A stretch of 64,000 nucleotides of DNA from assembly GCF_035825295.1 (NCBI RefSeq), contig NZ_JAYMGI010000002.1:3787001-3851000 (forward strand), in the 5' to 3' direction. Below, piece by piece: positions 38,079-46,695 of the stretch; position 1 is the stretch's first letter, and every line of letters starts with the position of its first letter. A program made the position numbers and the translations under genes. This DNA is from Actinacidiphila sp. DG2A-62 (GTDB taxonomy: Bacteria > Actinomycetota > Actinomycetes > Streptomycetales > Streptomycetaceae). The notes below the pieces were generated by a model that worked only from the letters and a program-made list of their open reading frames with translations, was not told the origin of the DNA and ran no database searches.

Positions 38079-39401
38079 ATGAGCCTGGACAGCCCCGTGC
38101 TGGAGATCGACCCGCTGCTCGACGACCCGAAGACCCGCATCATCGTGTGCTGCGGCTCCGGCGGCGTCGGCAAGACCACCACCGCCGCGGCCCTGGGCGT
38201 GCGCGCCGCCGAGCGCGGCCGTACCGCGGTCGTGCTGACCATCGACCCGGCCCGCCGGCTGGCGCAGTCGATGGGCCTGACCGAACTCGACAACACCCCC
38301 CGCGAGGTGGCCGGAATCGATCGGTCGGCCGGCGGTTCGCTGCACGCGATGATGCTCGACATGAAGCGGACCTTCGACGAGGTCGTGGTCCAGCACTCCG
38401 ATCCCGAGCGGGCCAGGGCGATCCTGGACAACCCCTTCTACCAGTCGCTGTCGGCCGGCTTCGCGGGCACGCAGGAGTACATGGCGATGGAGAAGCTGGG
38501 CCAGCTGCGCGCCCAGGACGCCTGGGACCTGATCATCGTGGACACCCCGCCGAGCCGCAGCGCGCTGGACTTCCTCGACGCTCCCAAGCGGCTGGGGTCG
38601 TTCCTGGACGGCCGGTTCATCAAGCTGCTGATGGCGCCGGCGAAGGTCGGCGGCCGGGCCGGGGTGAAGTTCCTCAACATCGGGATGTCGATGATGACCG
38701 GCACCCTGAGCAAGGTGATGGGCGCCTCGCTGCTGCGCGACGTGCAGACGTTCGTGGCGGCCATGGACACCATGTTCGGCGGCTTCAGGACCCGCGCGGA
38801 CGCCACGTACCGGCTGCTGCAGGCCCCGGGCACGGCGTTCCTGGTGGTCGCGGCCCCGGAGCGGGACGCGCTGCGCGAGGCGTCGTACTTCGTGGAGCGG
38901 CTCGCGTCGGAGGACATGCCGCTGGCCGGGCTGGTGCTGAACCGGGTGCACGGCAGCGGCGCGGACCGGCTCACGGCGGAGCGCGCGCTGGCGGCGGCGG
39001 AGGCCCTTGAGGACGCGGACGCTCCCGATGACCCCGCGGATGCCCCGAGCGCCGGCGGCGAAAATCTTGACGGCGGCGGCATTGTCGATCACCCCGCCGG
39101 GAAAGCTGTTGCAGGCGGCTCCGAAGGGGCCCGTGACACGCGTGACAGCGCTGCTCGCGGCCGTACGGAGGGAGGGCAGGACCAGGACCGTGCGGAACGG
39201 CTCACCGCCGGACTGCTGAGGCTGCACGCCGAGCGTATGCAGGTGGTCGCGCGTGAACGGCGCACCCGTGACCGCTTCGTCTCCGTGCACCCCGAGGTGC
39301 CCATGGTGGACGTCACCGCTCTGCCCGGCGACGTGCACGACCTGGACGGGCTGCGCGCGATCGGCCTGCGCCTGGGCGGCGACGCGTCCGCCGCGGCGTG
39401 A
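38079..39401 (+). CDS. ArsA/Get3-type ATPase, second subunit
   Basis: 440 residues. The P-loop is GSGGVGKTT (26-34): the signature lysine of the deviant Walker A is replaced by Ser27, while the second Lys is kept. IIVDTPPSRSALDFLDAP is the switch region. An acidic, Gly-rich insert (about 310-365) precedes the C-terminal helices. Paired with the full-signature paralogue upstream, this suggests a heterodimer with one altered ATP site. ATG at 38079 follows GAGGACGGG. Confidence 0.86.
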   Translation: MSLDSPVLEIDPLLDDPKTRIIVCCGSGGVGKTTTAAALGVRAAERGRTAVVLTIDPARRLAQSMGLTELDNTPREVAGIDRSAGGSLHAMMLDMKRTFDEVVVQHSDPERARAILDNPFYQSLSAGFAGTQEYMAMEKLGQLRAQDAWDLIIVDTPPSRSALDFLDAPKRLGSFLDGRFIKLLMAPAKVGGRAGVKFLNIGMSMMTGTLSKVMGASLLRDVQTFVAAMDTMFGGFRTRADATYRLLQAPGTAFLVVAAPERDALREASYFVERLASEDMPLAGLVLNRVHGSGADRLTAERALAAAEALEDADAPDDPADAPSAGGENLDGGGIVDHPAGKAVAGGSEGARDTRDSAARGRTEGGQDQDRAERLTAGLLRLHAERMQVVARERRTRDRFVSVHPEVPMVDVTALPGDVHDLDGLRAIGLRLGGDASAAA

Positions 39402-39536
39402 GGCCCCTGCCGGTGCCCGCGGCGGCGCCCACGGAGGGCGGCGCGGACACGGCGTGTTGCTGATCCGCGCCGCGTGCGGTCCGGCCCGCGGCGGCGAATC
39501 CGCGGCCCGGGGCCCGCGACGGCGAATCCCGCGCGG

Positions 39537-39869
39537 TCAGCCCGCGGCGGCGTAGTCCTCGTCGTCGCCGAGCGGCAGCAGGCCCGTGCTGCGCTCGTAC
39601 TCGGTGCGGGCGGTCTCCAGCAGCCGGCGCCATGAGGTGACGGTGGGGCGGCGGCGCAGCAGCGCCCGGCGCTCACGCTCCGTCATGCCCCCCCATACGC
39701 CGAACTCGACGCGGTTGTCGAGCGCGTCGGCCAGGCACTCGGTCCGCACCGGGCAGCCGGTGCACACCGCCTTGGCCCGGTTCTGGGCCGCGCCCTGGAC
39801 GAAGAGCTCGTCCGGATCAGTCGTCCTGCACGCCGCCTGCGTGCTCCAGTCGGTTACCCAGCTACCCAT
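39537..39869 (-). CDS. wblA: WhiB-like Fe-S regulator WblA
   Basis: 110 residues. The four cluster cysteines are C14, C36, C39 and C45 (AACRTTDPDELF; CTGCPVRTEC), followed by EFGVWGGMTERERRAL and basic RRRPTVTSW. WblA is a global regulator that pushes Streptomyces towards sporulation and represses antibiotic genes. ATG at 39869 after GAGAGGACGG; residues encoded up to 39914 are outside the family. Neighbouring ArsA and penicillin-binding genes match the order known around wblA. Confidence 0.95.
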   Translation of the reverse strand: MGSWVTDWSTQAACRTTDPDELFVQGAAQNRAKAVCTGCPVRTECLADALDNRVEFGVWGGMTERERRALLRRRPTVTSWRRLLETARTEYERSTGLLPLGDDEDYAAAG

Positions 39870-40255
39870 GCTGGTGCCGTCCTCTCCCGAATCGAGGCTC
39901 CCCCACGGCGGCAACCGGCATATTCACCGTCGCCAGTTGAGGACGTTACGGAAGGTAGGCGCGGCGCAACAGCCCTTTCAGGCCCAATCTTGCATGGCCC
40001 GAATGGACTATGCGTGCACGGGAGATCACCCGCCGGAGTGATCGACGGCGGATACGGACCTTTCGGTCATTTCCCCCCAGGGTGACTGTTCCGAGCGGCA
40101 AGACCCTGGTCATATGCCCAAATTCGGGCAGTTCTCATCACTCACAAGAGTGAGGGTGGAGGGCAGCGACGCGGGCGGCGATCGCGTCCTGTCCGTTACA
40201 GAGTAGGCGAACAGATGGGCGCACGTCCTCAGAATTGGCACGTAGGCTGCTCCCC
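39870..40255. other. Divergent wblA / penicillin-binding-protein promoter region
   Basis: 386 nt with no gene. TAGGCT at 40243-40248 is a likely -10 for the penicillin-binding-protein gene. On the wblA side no promoter could be fixed, but the 250-nt leader space fits a multiply regulated gene. Confidence 0.5.
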
Positions 40256-42673
40256 ATGGCTCACAAGCGTTCCGGCGGGGGGCTGTCGACGGCCCAGCAG
40301 GCCGCCAAGTTCCTCGGTGTCAGCGTGCTGGCCGGTGTCGTGCTCGCGGGAATCGCCCTGCCGGCCGCCGGCGCACTCGGTCTGTCCGCCAAGGGCACGG
40401 CCAAGGGATTCGACGACCTGCCCGGTGAGCTGAAGGCGCCGGCGTTGAGCCAGGCGTCGAAGATCCTCGACGCCGACGGCGGCCTGATCGCGACCGTCTA
40501 CTCGCGCGACCGCACCGTCGTCCCGATCGACCAGATGAGCCCGAACATACTGAAGGCCATCGTCGACATCGAGGACGCGCGGTACTACAAGCACGGCGCG
40601 CTCGACCTCAAGGGCATCCTGCGCGCGCTGAGCCACAACGCCTCCGACGGCGGCACCCAGGGCGCCTCCACGCTGACCCAGCAGTACGTGAAGAACGTCT
40701 TCGTGGAGCAGGCCGGCGACGACCCGGACAAGGTCGCCCAGGCCACCGAGCAGACCGTGGGCCGCAAGATCAAGGAGATGAAGTACGCGATCCAGGTCGA
40801 GAAGGAGCTGGGCAAGAAGAAGATCCTGGAGAACTACCTCAACATCACCTTCTTCGGCGAGCAGGCCTACGGCATCGAGGCCGCCTCGGAGCGCTACTTC
40901 AGCGTCCACGCCAAGAACCTCAGCCTCACCCAGGCCGCGCTGCTGGCCGGCCTGGTCCAGTCGCCGAGCCGCTACGACCCGGTCAACGACGAGCAGGAGG
41001 CGATGAACCGCCGCAACACCGTGCTCGCCCGCATGGCACAGCTCGGCGACATCACCCCGGCGCAGTCGGCCGCCGCCCAGAAGCAGCCGCTGGGCCTGAA
41101 GGTCAGCAAGCCGCGCAACGGCTGCATCACCGCGGTCAACGGCGCCGGCTTCTTCTGCGACTACGTGCGCGAGACGTTCCTGCAGAACGCCGCCTTCGGC
41201 AAGACGAAGGAGGAGCGCGCACAGCGCTGGAACACCGGCGGCCTGACCATCAGGACCACGCTGGAGCCCAAGGCCCAGCGGGCGCTGCTGCACGGCATCT
41301 CCGAGCACGTCTACAAGAGCGACGCGATCGCCGCCGCCGACACCATGGTGGAGCCCGGCACCGGCAAGATCATCGCCATGGGCCAGAGCAAGCCCTACGG
41401 CTTCGGCAAGAACGAGACCCAGATCAACCTGTCGGTCGACAAGAGCATGGGCAACAGCGGCGGCTTCCAGAACGGCTCGACGTTCAAGCCGATCACCGCG
41501 GCGGCGGCCCTGGACGCGGGCTACCAGCCGTCCCAGACCTACCCCTCGCCGTACAAGCTGGACACCTACCCCGACGTCACCACCTGCAGCGGCCAGACGC
41601 TGCACTACACGGACGTCGGCACGCAGAACGAGATGACCACCGAGGTCGGCCCGTACTCCATGCCGGACGCGCTGAAGCACTCGATCAACACGTACTTCGT
41701 CGCCCTGGAGCACGACCTGGGCCTGTGCCCGATCATGAACATGGCCTCCCGGCTGGGCTTCGTGCGGGCCGACGGCAAGCCGCTGCAGGAGGGCGCCGCG
41801 CTCACCCTGGGCGTCAACGAGGTGTCGCCGCTCACCGTGGCCAGCGCCTACGCCGCCTTCGCCAACCGCGGCGTCTACTGCACGCCGATCGCCATCAACG
41901 CGGTGACCGACTCGCACGGCAAGCAGCTCAAGGTGCCGCACACCATCTGCTCCCGGGCCATGTCGCAGAAGACCGCGGACACCCTGAACAGCATGCTCAA
42001 GGGCGTCGTCGACGACGGTACGGGCACCGCGGCCGACCTGCCGGGCCGCGACACCGCGGGCAAGACCGGTACCACCGACGACCGCAAGGACGCCTGGTTC
42101 GCCGGCTACACCCCGAGCCTGGCCTCGGCGGTGTGGATGGGCGACCCGTTCGGCGCCGGTCCGCACGGCACCCGTCTGACCATGAAGGAGCACAACGGCG
42201 TGCCGATCAAGATCGGCCCGGAGTCGTTCGACAAGGTCGAGGGCGCGACCGGCCCCGCGCCGATCTGGAAGGACGCGATGAGCGGCGCGCTGGACGGCAC
42301 GCCGGCGGAGAACTTCGTCACGGTGCAGCTGCCCGGCTCGGCGCCCAAGGGCGGCGACCAGGGCGGCAACCAGGGCCAGGGCGGCGACCAGGGGGCGACG
42401 CAGGGCACCGGCCAGGGACCGGGCGGCGGCGACAACAAGCCCGGCGGCGGGCACGGCCACGGCCACGGCGCGACCGTCATGGGCGCGACGACCGGCCTGA
42501 TCACCGGGGGCGCGGCGGGCGGCGTCACCGGCGGGACGGCGGGCGGCACGACGGCGGGCGCGACCGCCGGCACGGCGGGTGCGTCGGGCGGCGGGACGAC
42601 GGACGGGTCGACGGGGGCGTCGTGGCCGCCGTTGCTGCCGTCCGGCGGGAAGGGGAACGGGGGGACGGCGTAG
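40256..42673 (+). CDS. Class A penicillin-binding protein (transglycosylase/transpeptidase)
   Basis: 805 residues. An N-terminal signal anchor (FLGVSVLAGVVLAGIALPAA) is followed by a glycosyltransferase-51 domain (IEDARYYKHGALDLKG; QGASTLTQQYVKN). The transpeptidase domain has SxxK at S408-K411 (GSTFKP), SIN at 476-478 and KTGT from K603. The C-terminal 120 residues are Gly/Thr/Ala low complexity with a His-Gly run. The start ATG lies 7 nt after TAGGCT, probably leaderless. Makes and cross-links peptidoglycan. Confidence 0.94.
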   Translation: MAHKRSGGGLSTAQQAAKFLGVSVLAGVVLAGIALPAAGALGLSAKGTAKGFDDLPGELKAPALSQASKILDADGGLIATVYSRDRTVVPIDQMSPNILKAIVDIEDARYYKHGALDLKGILRALSHNASDGGTQGASTLTQQYVKNVFVEQAGDDPDKVAQATEQTVGRKIKEMKYAIQVEKELGKKKILENYLNITFFGEQAYGIEAASERYFSVHAKNLSLTQAALLAGLVQSPSRYDPVNDEQEAMNRRNTVLARMAQLGDITPAQSAAAQKQPLGLKVSKPRNGCITAVNGAGFFCDYVRETFLQNAAFGKTKEERAQRWNTGGLTIRTTLEPKAQRALLHGISEHVYKSDAIAAADTMVEPGTGKIIAMGQSKPYGFGKNETQINLSVDKSMGNSGGFQNGSTFKPITAAAALDAGYQPSQTYPSPYKLDTYPDVTTCSGQTLHYTDVGTQNEMTTEVGPYSMPDALKHSINTYFVALEHDLGLCPIMNMASRLGFVRADGKPLQEGAALTLGVNEVSPLTVASAYAAFANRGVYCTPIAINAVTDSHGKQLKVPHTICSRAMSQKTADTLNSMLKGVVDDGTGTAADLPGRDTAGKTGTTDDRKDAWFAGYTPSLASAVWMGDPFGAGPHGTRLTMKEHNGVPIKIGPESFDKVEGATGPAPIWKDAMSGALDGTPAENFVTVQLPGSAPKGGDQGGNQGQGGDQGATQGTGQGPGGGDNKPGGGHGHGHGATVMGATTGLITGGAAGGVTGGTAGGTTAGATAGTAGASGGGTTDGSTGASWPPLLPSGGKGNGGTA

Positions 42674-42707
42674 GGGGTCGCGGCGGCGTGCGTCGACGCG
42701 CGGCTCG

Positions 42708-42742
42708 GTAAGGGGCGCTCACCAGGGGTGGGCGCCCCTTAC
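42708..42742 (+). terminator. Terminator after the penicillin-binding-protein gene
   Basis: GTAAGGGGCGC / GCGCCCCTTAC, an 11-bp stem with a 13-nt loop, 34 nt past the stop codon. Confidence 0.75.
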
Positions 42743-42845
42743 GCATGGGCTGGGCTACGCATGGGCCGGGCTACGCCTGGGCTGCGCGGGCCGGCGGGCC
42801 GTTCGCCGGGGCGGCAGGGCCGACGGGCCGTTCGCCGGGGCGGCC
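42740..42845. repeat. Tandem repeats downstream of the PBP terminator
   Basis: Three 16-bp units (TACGCATGGGCTGGGC and variants, 42740-42787) followed by two 29-bp units (42788-42816, 42817-42845) built round CGGGCCGTTCGCCGGGGCGG. Confidence 0.85.
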
Positions 42846-42888
42846 GGGGGTGGGCGCGGCAGGCGCGGGGCCTTCGTACCCGGCAGGG

Positions 42889-43347
42889 TCAGCCGGCGAG
42901 CTGCTTCCTGACCTCGGCGGCGACGCGCCCGCCCTCCGCGCGGTCGGCGACCTTGGGGCCGACGGTCTTCATGACCAGGCCCATCGCCTTGGGCCCCTGC
43001 GCGCCGCTCTCGGCGATGGCGGCCCGCACGACCTCGGCCAGCTCCTCGTCGCTCAGCTGCTGCGGCAGGTACGCGGCGAGCACCGCGCCCTCGGCCTTCT
43101 CACGCTCCGCGGACTCCGCCCGGCCGCCCTGCGCGAAGGCGTCCGCGGCCTCGCGCCGCTTCTTCGCCTCGCGGGCGATCACCTTCAGCACCTCGTCGTC
43201 GGAGAGCGTACGGGCGGTGGCGCCCGCGACCTCCTCCTTCGTGATGGCGGAGAGGGTCAGCCGGAGCGTGGCGGAGACCAGCTCGTCGCGGCTCTTGATG
43301 GCCGCGGTGAGGTCGTCCTGCAGTCGCTGTTTGAGCGTCGTGGTCAT
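42889..43347 (-). CDS. YqeY/GatB-like protein
   Basis: 152 residues. LKQRLQDDLTAAIKSRDELV, RLTLSAITKEEVA, YLPQQLSDEELAEVVRAAI and MGLVMKTVGPKV match the YqeY family, related to the tail domain of the GatB amidotransferase subunit. Exact role unknown, possibly tRNA-linked. ATG at 43347. Confidence 0.9.
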   Translation of the reverse strand: MTTTLKQRLQDDLTAAIKSRDELVSATLRLTLSAITKEEVAGATARTLSDDEVLKVIAREAKKRREAADAFAQGGRAESAEREKAEGAVLAAYLPQQLSDEELAEVVRAAIAESGAQGPKAMGLVMKTVGPKVADRAEGGRVAAEVRKQLAG

Positions 43348-43391
43348 GCTGCGATTTTCGCACCGCGCGGGGACGGCCGCTGGCATTAACC

Positions 43392-43500
43392 GGCGGGGCG
43401 GGAGCAGGAGCGGGGCGGGGCCAAGGGCGGGGCGGGAGCGCGAGCGGGGTCGGGACCAGGAGCGGGGCGGGAGCAGGAGCGGGGCGGGTGCGGGGAGCGG
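43392..43500. repeat. GC-rich degenerate tandem repeat
   Basis: Roughly 18-bp G-rich units near GGAGCAGGAGCGGGGCGG repeated about five times between the YqeY gene and the metallophosphoesterase. All units are G-rich on the plus strand. Confidence 0.7.
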
Positions 43501-43563
43501 TGGAAGCGGGGTGGGGCCGCGCCCGGGGCCCGGGAACCGCGCGGACTCTGACACGATGTCCGT

Positions 43564-44493
43564 ATGCGCGCGCGATACGGAATCCCCCTTGGCGTAACGG
43601 CGGTCGGCGCGGCCTGCGTGGCGTACGCGGCCGGTTTCGAGGCCCGGTCCTTCCGGCTGCGCCGCGTCCAGGTCCCCGTACTGCCACCCGGAATGCGTCC
43701 GATCCGCATCCTCCAGCTCTCCGACATCCACATGGTCTCGGGGCAGACGAAGAAGCGGCGCTGGCTGCAGTCGCTGGCCGGGCTGCGCCCGGACCTGGTG
43801 GTGAACACCGGGGACAACCTGTCCGACCCCACCGCCGTGCCCGAAGTGCTGGACGCGCTGGGCCCGTTGATGCAGTTCCCGGGGACGTACGTCTTCGGGT
43901 CGAACGACTACTACGGCCCGAAGTTCCGCAACCCCGGTCGGTATCTGGTGGAGAAGGCCCGCGGCCAGCACGGGCTGAACGGCAAGAGCCACAGCGCGCA
44001 CGGGGTGATCAGGAACCCGTGGGGGGACCTGCGGGACGCCTTCGACGCGGCCGGGTGGGTGGGGCTGAGCAACTCCCGGGGTCGGATCAAGCTGGACCAC
44101 GGGCCGGTGCTGGGGCTGACCGGGCTGGACGACCCGCACATCAAGCGCGACCGCTACGCCAAGGTGGCGGGCGGCCCCGACCCCGACGCGGACTTCACCC
44201 TGGCCCTGGTCCACGCGCCGTACCTGCGCGTCCTGGACGCGTTCACCGCGGACCGCTACCCGCTGATCCTGGCCGGCCACACCCACGGCGGCCAGATCTG
44301 CATCCCCTTCTACGGCGCGCTGGTCACCAACTGCGACCTGGACACCGACCGGGTGAAGGGCCTGTCCACCCACACGGCCACCGGCTTCACCTCCCACCTC
44401 CACGTCTCCGCGGGCTGCGGCGCCAACCGCTTCACCCCGGTCCGCTTCGCCTGCCCCCCCGAGGCCACCCTCCTCACCCTCACCCCCGCCTGA
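43564..44493 (+). CDS. Metallophosphoesterase (calcineurin-like)
   Basis: 309 residues. An N-terminal membrane anchor (GIPLGVTAVGAACVAYAAG) is followed by the phosphoesterase motifs LQLSDIHM, VVNTGDNL, GSNDYYGP, LVHAPY and AGHTHGGQIC. Membrane-anchored members of this family include YaeI-like lipid pyrophosphatases; the substrate is unknown here. Little leader is visible before ATG at 43564. Last core gene before tRNA-Pro. Confidence 0.88.
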   Translation: MRARYGIPLGVTAVGAACVAYAAGFEARSFRLRRVQVPVLPPGMRPIRILQLSDIHMVSGQTKKRRWLQSLAGLRPDLVVNTGDNLSDPTAVPEVLDALGPLMQFPGTYVFGSNDYYGPKFRNPGRYLVEKARGQHGLNGKSHSAHGVIRNPWGDLRDAFDAAGWVGLSNSRGRIKLDHGPVLGLTGLDDPHIKRDRYAKVAGGPDPDADFTLALVHAPYLRVLDAFTADRYPLILAGHTHGGQICIPFYGALVTNCDLDTDRVKGLSTHTATGFTSHLHVSAGCGANRFTPVRFACPPEATLLTLTPA

Positions 44494-44578
44494 CCCGCCC
44501 CTCCCCCGCCCCCGGCGGCCCCCCCGAAACCGGATTTCGCCTCCGGCCCCCGGTCCGCTAAAGTAAACCCCGTTGCAC

Positions 44579-44652
<74 letters not shown>

Positions 44653-44668
44653 CTTCGGTAACGCAGGT

Positions 44669-44709
44669 GAAGGGCCGTTCCTCCGCAGGTCAGCGGGGGG
44701 CGGCCCTTC
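44669..44709 (+). terminator. Terminator after tRNA-Pro
   Basis: GAAGGGCCG / CGGCCCTTC around an inner loop, followed by GTCTTTG, starting 16 nt beyond the tRNA. Confidence 0.75.
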
Positions 44710-45048
44710 GTCTTTGCCAGGTGTTGCAGGGTGAGGCGACGTCTCAGGCACCGCCGGAATACCCCTCGGCACCCTCTCAGTCCTTCAAGATCACACCCAA
44801 CTCACACCCAGAATCCGCGAGAGGTAGCCGAGAAGTACCGCAGGTCACAGCATCGGGTGCAACTCCGGTCACGCCCGCAGGCGAGCACCGGCGCCATGGC
44901 CCCGTCATCAGACACGCAGACCCCCACCGGCCGCCTGCCCGTACGCGCCGCGTGCTGGGCGTACCGACAGGTGGCCGGTGGGGGTCACGGGCGCGAGGGG
45001 CCTGCGCCTCGTCAAACAACAGGCCCCCGCGCCACCGCCGCGTACGGC
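44710..45048. other. Island left edge, no gene; large terminator-like inverted repeat
   Basis: 339 nt. Positions 44919-44937 and 44968-44986 form a 19-bp inverted repeat with one mismatch (GACCCCCACCGGCCGCCTG / CAGGTGGCCGGTGGGGGTC) and a 30-nt interior. It lies 63 nt past the end of the CYTH gene and is the likely terminator of the long minus-strand island operon. The remaining sequence is AT-richer and holds no coding frame I accept. Confidence 0.65.
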
Positions 45049-45609
45049 TCAGCGGGGGTCGATCCCCAGAGCCATGTGCGGGTATCCCGCGTGGATGCGG
45101 TCCCCGAGCTTGATGTCCAGGCCGTCGATGAACTTCTGGATCCGGTCGGTGGCCTGCTCGATGGTGTCGGCCTCCCCCTTGAACTCGAACTCCACGAAGG
45201 TCCCCAGGCCGGCCACGGTGTCGAAGGCCACCGCGATGTCGTCGAGGTGCCACTCCTCGCGGACCTTGTCGACCTCGGTCAGCGGTGTGAAGTCCAGGGC
45301 CGCCAGGGTGCGGCGGACGGCTTCGGCATCGGCCACCACGGTCTCGAACTCGTCGCAGTGGGTCTTGATCTTCTCGTCCAGGGGGTGCCAGCGCTTGAAG
45401 TTCAGGGAGGCCTGGTCGTCCTCGACGCGCACGCGCAGCCACTCCGAGATGCTGGGGGCGGCGAGGAAGTCCCGGTGCGGGGCGTTGTAGTAGCTGTCCA
45501 CCTGGCGGGTGGGGGCTCCGGACGTCGCGCCGCGGGCGGTCAGGGCGGCCTTGAAGTCGTCCGGCTCGCTCAGCAGCCGGAACTTCTGCTCGACCTCGAT
45601 GTACTGCAT
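45049..45609 (-). CDS. CYTH-domain protein (class IV adenylate cyclase / triphosphatase-like)
   Basis: 186 residues. The ExExK signature is present near the N-terminus (IEVEQKFRL). Paired charged strands follow (SISEWLRVRVEDDQASLNFK; TFVEFEFKGEADTIEQATD), as expected of the triphosphate tunnel fold. CYTH proteins hydrolyse or cyclise triphosphates (ThTP, tripolyphosphate, ATP); which one here is unknown. ATG at 45609 follows GGAGCG. It begins 7 nt after the aldo/keto reductase stop, so it is the last gene of the cassette. Confidence 0.85.
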   Translation of the reverse strand: MQYIEVEQKFRLLSEPDDFKAALTARGATSGAPTRQVDSYYNAPHRDFLAAPSISEWLRVRVEDDQASLNFKRWHPLDEKIKTHCDEFETVVADAEAVRRTLAALDFTPLTEVDKVREEWHLDDIAVAFDTVAGLGTFVEFEFKGEADTIEQATDRIQKFIDGLDIKLGDRIHAGYPHMALGIDPR

Positions 45610-45616
45610 GACGCTC

Positions 45617-46684
45617 CTAGCGCTCGTAGGTGTGGGATGGCACGGGGAACAGCATCTCCCGTACCGGCTCCATGAGTTGACGGATGGCGTGAAGGTCCCC
45701 CGATGTGAGGGACCGCTCGGCGGCCGTGACGGTCTCGGTGATCTGGTCCGCGTCGCGGAACCCGAGCAGGGCCACCGCATCGGGGTCCGCCTGGAGCGCG
45801 TACTGCACGGCCGCTCGGGTCAGGGAGCAGTCCGGGCCGAGCTGCCGTTGCAACTCGCTGAGGGCGGCGTGCAGCGCGTCCAGGACGTCCACGGCGAAGC
45901 GGGGGTCACCGCGACGGTGGTCCCCGGGCGGGAACGCGGGAGGGCGCCGCGGGTCGTAGGCGCCGGTCAGGAGTCCTTGGCCGAGGACCTGCTTCATGAG
46001 CACGCCCACGCCATGGCGGCGCGCGAACCGGAAGATGTCCGTCTCCTGCGGGCCGTACAGGGGGCTGAGGGTGCTGTGCCGCACGGCCAGGACGTCCGGC
46101 CGGATGCGGTCGAACAGCTCCAGCCACCGGGCGATCCGCGGCCCGTGGGGGTGGTGGGGGTCGGCCGCCCACTGCTCTGTGAACTCGTGCGGCGCGCGCA
46201 TGCCCACCGCACGGACCCGCGCCTCAGCACGCAGGCCGCCTACCGTCTCTACCGCCTGGTCCAGGTAGCGGTCGCCGGGGCCGAAGTCCGGGCTGTGCAG
46301 GAAGTAGACGTCCAGGTACCCGGTGCCCAGGTTCTCGGTGGTGGTCTCGAACTGCCGCAGGATCTGCCGGTGCTCGTAAGGGTGGACGGCGGTGCCGGCG
46401 AAGAACCCGACCTTGCTGCACACCACGACGCGCTTGCGGTCGATCTGCCGCAAGAGGCGGCCCACCAGGCGCTCGGACTGGCCCATGCCGTACACGTCGG
46501 CGGTGTCGTACAGGGTGATCCCTAGGTCGAAGGCTCGGCCCAGGCCCTCGAAGGCCCGGCCCTCGTCGACGCCAGCCCACCCGATGGGCACGCCGCGGTT
46601 GGTGGCCGAGCCGCCGATGGTCCAGCATCCGGCGCCGATCGCCGAGACGTCACGGTCCAGGCCGGGAAGGTGTCGCATGTCCAT
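45617..46684 (-). CDS. Aldo/keto reductase
   Basis: 355 residues, NADPH-dependent TIM barrel. Catalytic tetrad candidates: Asp and Tyr in DTADVYGMGQSE, Lys in VVVCSKVGFF and His in VYFLHSPDFG. Cofactor-side residues are in YALQADPDAVALLGFRDADQ. ATG at 46684 follows AAAGGAGG. It lies 11 nt after the radical SAM stop and 7 nt before the CYTH start, so the three are translated from one transcript. It may reduce a carbonyl or sugar formed by the radical SAM enzyme; that is inference. Confidence 0.88.
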   Translation of the reverse strand: MDMRHLPGLDRDVSAIGAGCWTIGGSATNRGVPIGWAGVDEGRAFEGLGRAFDLGITLYDTADVYGMGQSERLVGRLLRQIDRKRVVVCSKVGFFAGTAVHPYEHRQILRQFETTTENLGTGYLDVYFLHSPDFGPGDRYLDQAVETVGGLRAEARVRAVGMRAPHEFTEQWAADPHHPHGPRIARWLELFDRIRPDVLAVRHSTLSPLYGPQETDIFRFARRHGVGVLMKQVLGQGLLTGAYDPRRPPAFPPGDHRRGDPRFAVDVLDALHAALSELQRQLGPDCSLTRAAVQYALQADPDAVALLGFRDADQITETVTAAERSLTSGDLHAIRQLMEPVREMLFPVPSHTYER

Positions 46685-46695
46685 GGGGCCTCCTT

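Noticed and set aside
37039..39401. Arsenic resistance operon
   Set aside because: No arsB, arsC, arsR or metal-binding Cys; the ATPases belong to a general actinobacterial pair.
44653..45048. attL-like direct repeat of the tRNA-Pro 3' end
   Set aside because: I searched by eye for GGGTTCAAATCCCGCC within the window and found only the tRNA-Asp T-arm resemblance at about 4883-4896, which is ordinary tRNA similarity.
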